Source of the DNA: Marinilabilia sp. UBA5340
Lineage (GTDB): Bacteria; Bacteroidota; Bacteroidia; Bacteroidales; Marinilabiliaceae
Length of the DNA: 12,283 bases
Assembly: GCA_002411085.1 (NCBI GenBank)
Contig: DHQK01000231.1
Location: 1-12,283, forward strand
Direction: 5' to 3'
Each line of letters opens with the position of its first letter. The first letter of the stretch is position 1. The translations under genes and the position numbers were made by a program. This document shows positions 7,817 through 12,283 of the stretch, one piece after another. The notes beneath the pieces were generated by a model. It saw only the letters and a program-made list of their open reading frames with translations, was not told where the DNA came from and did not search any database.

Positions 7817-9952
7817 CTATAACTTCTTCAAACCTTTGGTTTCGCTTTTATCCTGCGTCTCAATCAGGCTGATGGCATAACCACCACCTGGAGCACACTT
7901 CTGGGACAACTTAGACTTACTGGTAACAACATATTGTTTAATCTCGTAAGCCTTTGGATTTTTCTTGTAATGGGCATCCTTTTTATCACTGTAAATCGTT
8001 GCCACATATTTTTTCCCGGGCTCCAGAAAATCAAATTTAATATTGGACACACGAGCTTCTTCATCATTGGTGCGTCCTACATACCAGTTATCACTATTCT
8101 TATCCTTACGGGCATAAGTAATAAAATCACCAGGCTCTGCTTCAAGAACTTTGGTATCCGCCCAATCCACCGGAACGTCTTTAATAAACTGAAGCGCATC
8201 CAGATATTTATTGTAAGTTTCTGGCAGGTCGGCCGCCATCTGCAAAGGACTGTACATTGTCACATACAGTGCCAGCTGACGGGCAATGGTTGTATTCACC
8301 CATGAATGATTATCGGGATTGTATTTACTTACATCCTGCTCGAAAATTCCGGGTGTATAATCCATAGGTCCGCCAATCAGACGGGTAAATGGCAAAATAG
8401 TGGTATGCGCAGGTTTATTGCCTCCGAATGCTTCATATTCAGTGCCTCGGGCAGATTCATTGGCCAACAGGTTCGGATAAGTACGACGCAGTCCGGTTGG
8501 ACGAACGGCCTCATGAGCATTCACCATGACTTTGTGTTTGGCTGCCTCTTTAACTGCATAGATATAGTGATTTACCATCCACTGACCGTAATGATGTTCC
8601 CCACGTGGAATAATATCTCCCACATATCCACTTTTCACAGCATTGTAATTATTGTCCTCCATGAATTGATAGGCCTCATCCATGTGACGCTCATAATTTC
8701 GCACAGAGCTGGAAGTTTCATGGTGCATCATCAGTCGCACACCCTTGCTTTTTGCATATTCACGCAGTTCATCCACATCAAAGTCGGGATAAGGAGTCAC
8801 AAAATCAAAAACATAGTCTTTGGATTTCCCGAACCAATCTTCCCAGCCAACATTCCAACCTTCAACCAACACCTGGTCGAAGCCGTGTTCAGCAGCAAAA
8901 TCAATATGCATCTTCACATGTTCGGTATTGGCGGCATGCTTTCCTGTTGGTTTGGCATTGGTAAAGTCTGTCTCACCTAATTTCACTGAAGGCAGATCTG
9001 CATAAGCCCAGGAGCTTTTGCCGGTAATCATTTCCCACCAAACACCAATGTATTTCACGGGTTTGATCCAGGAAACATCATCATAAGCACAAGGCTCATT
9101 AAGATTGAGGGTTATATTGGATAAAAGAATATCACCTGCATTTTTACTGGCAATAACGGTACGCCAGGGAGTTTGTGTGGGAGCCTGCATATAAGCCATA
9201 TTGCCCACCGCATCAGGAGTCAGATGTGATTCAAAAATCATATTCTCATCATCCAGTTCCAGATGCATGCAAGAATACTCAATCAGCGCAGCTTCGTGCA
9301 AATTGATATATAGTCCGTCATCCGTTTTCATCATGAGGGCTGTCTGCACCCCTGTATCCGAAAAAGGTGTCTGTGAAGCATTTGGGGTAATAGCCTGATC
9401 CATCAAACCACGGATTTCAGACAGTCTGGAAGTAGTGTAATCATACTCCTGGGTATCGTAATCTCCGGGAATCCAAAATGCCGTATGATCATCTGCCATG
9501 GCAAACTGAGTTTTTTCATCAGTTACCACAAAGTAGGTAAGGTTGTCCTGCTCGGGGAATTCATACCTAAACCCAAGACCATCATCAAACAACCGAAAAC
9601 GAATCACCATGATGCGTTCAGTTTCGTCCTGTTCCAATGTAACTGCCAGTTCATTGTAATGATTTCGGATTTCTTTTGTTTCGCCCCACACGGGCTCCCA
9701 GGTTTCATCAAAAGAACTTTCATCCACCTTTGAGAGCTTAAAGCCTTCTGTAAGAGGCTCCATAGCTTTCAGTTCAAGCCCCAGACGACTTTCAAGAATC
9801 ACCGGTTGTCCTTCCAGTTGAAGACTGTAAACCGGAACCCCGTCCTTCACCTCAAAGTTGAGATGAAAACTGCCATTGGGAGACTTTAACTCAGCTGCCT
9901 GTCCCCATACGGCCATAAAGGATATTGCCATAAAAACAAGTAAATTTTTCAT
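7817..9952 (-). CDS. Glycoside hydrolase family 97, SusB-like alpha-glucosidase
   Basis: A secreted 711-aa GH97 enzyme, predicted to release glucose from maltooligosaccharides in the periplasm. It has a signal peptide (MKNLLVFMAISFMAVWGQA), an N-terminal beta-sandwich to about residue 280, a (beta/alpha)8 barrel, and a C-terminal beta domain from about 605. Candidate catalytic and calcium-binding glutamates are E412 (HHET), E481 (NAHE), E499 (NES) and E505 (GTE). Their spacing of 69, 18 and 6 residues matches what I recall for E439/E508/E526/E532 of B. thetaiotaomicron SusB, the inverting alpha-glucosidase. The KVDF nucleophile motif I associate with retaining GH97 alpha-galactosidases is replaced by KSGYVGD at 440-446. 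ATG 9952 is preferred over GTG 9958, since it gives the canonical signal peptide. No susC/susD pair is near. Confidence 0.93.
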   Translation of the reverse strand: MKNLLVFMAISFMAVWGQAAELKSPNGSFHLNFEVKDGVPVYSLQLEGQPVILESRLGLELKAMEPLTEGFKLSKVDESSFDETWEPVWGETKEIRNHYNELAVTLEQDETERIMVIRFRLFDDGLGFRYEFPEQDNLTYFVVTDEKTQFAMADDHTAFWIPGDYDTQEYDYTTSRLSEIRGLMDQAITPNASQTPFSDTGVQTALMMKTDDGLYINLHEAALIEYSCMHLELDDENMIFESHLTPDAVGNMAYMQAPTQTPWRTVIASKNAGDILLSNITLNLNEPCAYDDVSWIKPVKYIGVWWEMITGKSSWAYADLPSVKLGETDFTNAKPTGKHAANTEHVKMHIDFAAEHGFDQVLVEGWNVGWEDWFGKSKDYVFDFVTPYPDFDVDELREYAKSKGVRLMMHHETSSSVRNYERHMDEAYQFMEDNNYNAVKSGYVGDIIPRGEHHYGQWMVNHYIYAVKEAAKHKVMVNAHEAVRPTGLRRTYPNLLANESARGTEYEAFGGNKPAHTTILPFTRLIGGPMDYTPGIFEQDVSKYNPDNHSWVNTTIARQLALYVTMYSPLQMAADLPETYNKYLDALQFIKDVPVDWADTKVLEAEPGDFITYARKDKNSDNWYVGRTNDEEARVSNIKFDFLEPGKKYVATIYSDKKDAHYKKNPKAYEIKQYVVTSKSKLSQKCAPGGGYAISLIETQDKSETKGLKKL

Positions 9953-10278
9953 ATACACAAATATTTGGGATGTTGCATAAAACTATTACGCCAAAGATAC
10001 CGAAAAGAGCAGTAGATCAGGAAAGTGACACAAATTAGCACCACTTCACAACCCGAGCATCAAAACAGCCAAAACAACTGTATATCAAACAACAGCAATC
10101 AAAAGTTACCTGTTTTTCATCATAAAAGAAAGTGAAAAATAATTACTACGGAGGCTTCGCAAAGGTTTTCGGAAGCAATCTTCATGGACAAGTCAACTAC
10201 AATTCCTTTATTCGAAGCTTCGGGAGAGTTCGTATGCAAGAACTTCTACCCACTATTTTTTAAAAAACATTACCATGC
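9953..10278. other. Intergenic region between GH97 and the VOC gene
   Basis: About 325 bp with no credible gene. It holds the GH97 promoter box at its left end and, at 10154-10222, several GCTTC/GAAGC repeats: GCTTC (10154-10158) with GAAGC (10172-10176), and the 10-bp palindrome CGAAGCTTCG (10213-10222). An A/T palindrome TTTTTTAAAAAA covers about 10255-10267. No clear terminator for the VOC gene was found. The rest looks featureless. Confidence 0.6.
9992..9999 (-). promoter_or_regulatory. Bacteroidetes -7 type box TATCTTTG before GH97
   Basis: Read on the minus strand from 9999 to 9992 it is TATCTTTG, identical to the box before the deacetylase. It would give a leader of about 35 nt to the ATG at 9952. 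A second, weaker match (AATATTTG) lies 5 nt before the ATG. No operator was recognised. Confidence 0.55.
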
Positions 10279-10701
10279 TTATTTCGTACAAACAATCTCA
10301 TACTTTATATTCTCAAGATCCTTAAAAAATACAGCATAATAACTTGAACCGTATTCAGGATATACCTGGGGAGCGGCTACTATATTGGCTCCTATTTCAA
10401 AAAGCAGGCTGTATGCTTCATCAACCTCTTTGCGCGAGTTGGCTTTAAATGCAAGATGATGTAGTGCTCCGGGTTTTCGACGATTAATTGGCTCATTCCT
10501 GAATGCCTGCCGGGGAGAGGTAATTGCAAAAGCCAGTAAATCATGCGTGTATTCAACAACATCAAAGTCATGCTCCTTAATGGAGGCTTTCACTTTTCGA
10601 TTGATATCAAAACCCAGAACGGGGAGAAATTTATCATAAAACTTCTCGGCTACGGCCAAATCTTTTACGGTAATCTGGATATGGTCAATAATCGGTTGCA
10701 T
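10279..10701 (-). CDS. VOC (glyoxalase/bleomycin-resistance fold) family protein
   Basis: A 140-aa vicinal-oxygen-chelate protein with two beta-alpha-beta-beta-beta units. It opens with I-I-D-H-I-Q-I (metal-ligand position H7), has the second-half motif A-L-H-H-L-A-F (H81/H82) and ends I-K-Y-E-I-V (E135), the positions that usually bind a divalent metal. The substrate is unknown; VOC members include lyases, dioxygenases, epimerases and antibiotic-binding proteins. ATG 10701 is chosen because H7 then lies at the normal place, whereas longer frames would overlap the membrane protein gene and add an unrelated N-terminus. It follows that gene by 23 nt and is probably co-transcribed; TAATTTTTG, a near fit to a -7 box, lies just before the start. 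The length is typical for the family. Confidence 0.88.
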   Translation of the reverse strand: MQPIIDHIQITVKDLAVAEKFYDKFLPVLGFDINRKVKASIKEHDFDVVEYTHDLLAFAITSPRQAFRNEPINRRKPGALHHLAFKANSRKEVDEAYSLLFEIGANIVAAPQVYPEYGSSYYAVFFKDLENIKYEIVCTK

Positions 10702-10724
10702 ACACACAAAAATTAGTTTTCGAA

Positions 10725-11228
10725 TTATTTTCTTTTTACTGCTTTGCTCCATGGCTTCTGAACTGACACAATCAGCATCACCAGCAATAGAAGCAGCTGT
10801 AACGTCCCCCAAACAGCACTCTGCAGAAAGTTATACTGAAAAACATCATTGAAAAAAGCCTGCTCCCGCAAGGTGTTCGCTAATTTGACATTGCCATTGA
10901 CCCAGGGGCCCAGGAAGAAAGTACCAAAGAGTATTTGTGCCACGGTCAGCACCCACTTCACTGTTATCCAGTGATGTTTAAAGAATCCAAAACCAGTCCA
11001 TACACCATAAACAATTCCCATCAACAGATTTCCCATGGCACCTGGAATAATAATAAAATCGTCAATTACCTGAATAATGCGGGACTTCATAAAAAGCTCA
11101 TCGCCTGTTTCCGGCTGGACAAAAAAGAGAACAGTTAAGAGCGCAATGGCTCCTCCAATCCACATCACCACAAAAAAAAGGTGAATCATTTTAAGAATTT
11201 TAAGGCCTTGCTTCTTTAGTGTTGGCAT
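10725..11228 (-). CDS. Four-helix integral membrane protein, DUF2269-like
   Basis: A 167-aa inner membrane protein with four predicted helices at about 13-37, 57-79, 88-110 and 137-156 and a basic C-terminus. Helix 1 carries H16 and the pattern M-W23-I-G-G26, a K-x-x-H...W-x-G-G arrangement seen in DUF2269 proteins and, more distantly, in CopD- and HemJ-like membrane proteins, where the histidine can contact a metal or haem. Whether this protein binds a cofactor is unknown. H85 and H86 lie between helices 2 and 3. It starts at ATG 11228, 43 nt behind the HD gene stop, and ends 23 nt before the VOC start, so it is likely the middle gene of a three-gene unit. The family assignment is by pattern only. 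Confidence 0.75.
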   Translation of the reverse strand: MPTLKKQGLKILKMIHLFFVVMWIGGAIALLTVLFFVQPETGDELFMKSRIIQVIDDFIIIPGAMGNLLMGIVYGVWTGFGFFKHHWITVKWVLTVAQILFGTFFLGPWVNGNVKLANTLREQAFFNDVFQYNFLQSAVWGTLQLLLLLVMLIVSVQKPWSKAVKRK

Positions 11229-11271
11229 AACGTCTGCTTTTTAATAGTTCCGACATTCTTCACGAAAAGAA

Positions 11272-11928
11272 TCACTTCACTCCCTCCCATTCTTCATAAA
11301 ATTCATTAAGGAATTCCTCCATAAACTGGTGACGGTGTTCCGCCATTGCCCTCCCGGTCTTTGTATTCATCCGGCCCCTGAGTAACAGTAGTTTTTCGTA
11401 AAAATGGTTGATGGTGGGAGCCGTACTGTTTTTATATGCCTCTTTAGTCATATTGAGATCAGGCTTAATATCCGGATCGTAAATTTTCCTGTTTTTAAAC
11501 CCTCCATAATTGAACGTGCGTGCAATACCAATGGCTCCAATGGCATCCAATCGGTCAGAATCCTGCACAACATCCATTTCAGGCGACCGAAATCCCTGTT
11601 GATGATTTCCCCCTTTGAAAGAGATATGACGGATAATATTTTCAACATGATCAATAACTTCATCGGAAAGGTCTGATGCTTTTAAAAAATCAGCGGCTTT
11701 TCGTGGGCCCGCTTCTTCGTCTCCAAGGTTAAATTTAGCATCGGCAATGTCGTGTAACAAAGCAGCAAGTTCCACCACCAGTTTATTGCATTCTTCATAT
11801 TCGGCAATACGGCAAGCCATCTTCCATACCCGGTAGGTATGAAACCAGTCGTGACCTCCTTCGGCTCCCACAAGCTCCTTTTTCACAAAATCAACTGTAG
11901 CATGAATTATTTCGGTAGTATTTTTCAT
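11272..11928 (-). CDS. HD-domain phosphohydrolase (YedJ/YpgQ-like)
   Basis: A 218-aa cytoplasmic HD-superfamily metal-dependent phosphohydrolase. The ligand set is visible: H26-D-W-F-H30-T-Y-R-V at the N-terminus, H59-D60 in A-L-L-H-D-I-A-D, and D123-S-D125-R-L-D128 further on. The layout matches YedJ/YpgQ proteins; B. subtilis YpgQ is reported as a nucleotide triphosphate pyrophosphatase, so a nucleotide clean-up role is plausible but inferred. It starts at ATG 11928, with a G-rich stretch (GGGGG) 8 nt upstream that could serve as a ribosome binding site. It heads the minus-strand trio, with a promoter-like box at 11975-11968. Confidence 0.9.
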   Translation of the reverse strand: MKNTTEIIHATVDFVKKELVGAEGGHDWFHTYRVWKMACRIAEYEECNKLVVELAALLHDIADAKFNLGDEEAGPRKAADFLKASDLSDEVIDHVENIIRHISFKGGNHQQGFRSPEMDVVQDSDRLDAIGAIGIARTFNYGGFKNRKIYDPDIKPDLNMTKEAYKNSTAPTINHFYEKLLLLRGRMNTKTGRAMAEHRHQFMEEFLNEFYEEWEGVK

Positions 11929-11967
11929 TTATTCCCCCAGGTCATAGATAACTCATTTTATTTATCC

Positions 11968-11975
11968 CAAAACTA
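11968..11975 (-). promoter_or_regulatory. Bacteroidetes -7 type box TAGTTTTG before the HD gene
   Basis: Read on the minus strand from 11975 to 11968, TAGTTTTG fits TAnnTTTG exactly. It would start a message with a leader of about 35 nt. No -33 TTG was found at the usual distance. Confidence 0.45.
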
Positions 11976-12110
11976 TCACTTTTTACCCTTTTTTCTTACA
12001 TTTAATTACCATTGTTCCAAGAAATAAAGTCTTTTTAGTGCCTGTCTATAAAGTCGGGAAAGTTTCTGGCTGGAGCTGCGTCTGTTCAGAAAGTGCCAGT
12101 TACAAAGCCT

Positions 12111-12252
12111 GCCCCGATTTTTTTTTCGGGGCTTGCGACCGCGTGCCGCCTAAAGCTTTAGCGCCGTGCCGTCGGCAAGCCTTTGGCGACCGATGGGTGG
12201 CGCAAGTCCGAAAATACGGAGTTTACTTTTCGTAAATGAGTACTTTTCGGAC
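12111..12252. repeat. GC-rich multi-hairpin palindromic element
   Basis: Three adjoining inverted repeats are directly visible: GCCCCGA (12111-12117) with TCGGGGC (12126-12132) around a T8 loop; a 50-bp imperfect palindrome at 12131-12180 with matching ends GCTTGC/GCAAGC and a 12-bp palindromic centre CTAAAGCTTTAG (12150-12161); and GTCCGAAAA (12206-12214) with TTTTCGGAC (12244-12252). CTTGCG (12132-12137) can also pair with CGCAAG (12201-12206). Bases 12131-12210 are 54/80 G+C, well above the genes around them. It could be a dispersed extragenic repeat, a MITE remnant or a structured RNA; no transposase is present. Confidence 0.6.
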
Positions 12253-12283
12253 AAGCGTAACGCAGTAAATGGTACTTTATGGA
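12222..12283. repeat. Short direct and inverted repeats at the window edge
   Basis: TTTAC (12222-12226) and GTAAA (12232-12236) form a small hairpin; ACTTTTCG is repeated at 12225-12232 and 12242-12249; TAAATG(A)GTACTTT occurs at 12233-12246 and again, without the extra A, at 12266-12278. This looks like the start of a repetitive tract cut by the window end. Together with the element before it, it makes up the gene-free stretch right of the HD gene; 11976-12110 shows nothing else recognisable. Confidence 0.45.

Noticed and set aside
8306..8980. 224-codon open frame opposite the GH97 gene
   Set aside because: It is antisense to a well-supported GH97 enzyme with intact motifs; the product is His/Ile-rich without domain features.
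10184..10339. 51-codon plus-strand frame with an ATG and a weak GGAAG upstream
   Set aside because: It overlaps the end of the VOC gene on the other strand, its product resembles nothing I know, and part of its length lies over the GAAGC repeats.
10702..10812. N-terminal extension of the VOC protein
   Set aside because: It would overlap the 3' end of the membrane protein gene and shift the VOC fold 37 residues in; the ATG at 10701 puts the first metal histidine at residue 7.
12038..12235. 65-codon plus-strand open frame
   Set aside because: It runs through the hairpin element, has a Cys/Pro/Phe-rich product with no family look, and its openness follows from the local G+C rise.
1..12283. Defence system, CRISPR array, transposase, tRNA or rRNA
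   Set aside because: I scanned the frames and intergenic stretches and saw no signature motifs, spaced repeats of CRISPR type, or cloverleaf sequences.

Overview
The window looks like chromosomal core sequence from a Bacteroidetes bacterium, probably close to Bacteroidales/Marinilabiliales. The grounds are a SusB-type GH97 glucosidase, promoter-like boxes of the Bacteroidetes form TAnnTTTG in front of several genes, weak Shine-Dalgarno sequences and moderate GC. The assignment is by family resemblance only; no search was possible.

Layout. Positions 1-66 hold the last 21 codons of a plus-strand YjbR/MmcQ-like gene. It converges on a minus-strand trio read from right to left: osmC-like gene (3934-3527), NAD-dependent epimerase/reductase (3509-2502) and a bifunctional class A penicillin-binding protein (2470-95). 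The gaps in the trio are 17 and 31 nt. Diverging from it are three plus-strand genes: riboflavin synthase ribE (4088-4693) with a likely terminator behind it, an orphan Cache-HAMP histidine kinase (4906-6771), and a CE4/NodB-type polysaccharide deacetylase (6849-7745). A strong bidirectional hairpin at 7753-7788 separates the deacetylase from a convergent secreted GH97 alpha-glucosidase (9952-7817). After about 330 bp of non-coding sequence comes a second minus-strand trio: HD phosphohydrolase (11928-11272), four-helix DUF2269-like membrane protein (11228-10725) and VOC/glyoxalase-fold protein (10701-10279). The right end (about 12040-12283) has no credible gene. It carries a GC-rich, highly palindromic element followed by short repeats, cut by the window edge.

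Most genes are ordinary housekeeping or metabolic functions: cell wall synthesis, flavin synthesis, maltooligosaccharide hydrolysis, surface polysaccharide editing and nucleotide clean-up. I see no defence island, transposase, CRISPR array, tRNA or rRNA, and no clear multi-gene novel system. The points most worth a second look are the palindromic element at the right edge, an OsmC-family protein that lacks the second redox cysteine, a promoter-like box that abuts the epimerase start codon and suggests a leaderless message, and a 13-bp direct repeat in the osmC/ribE divergent region.

Several start codons were moved inward from the longest open frame (PBP1A, deacetylase, GH97, VOC protein), because the longer versions begin with TTG or GTG, overlap a promoter-like box or run into the neighbouring gene.
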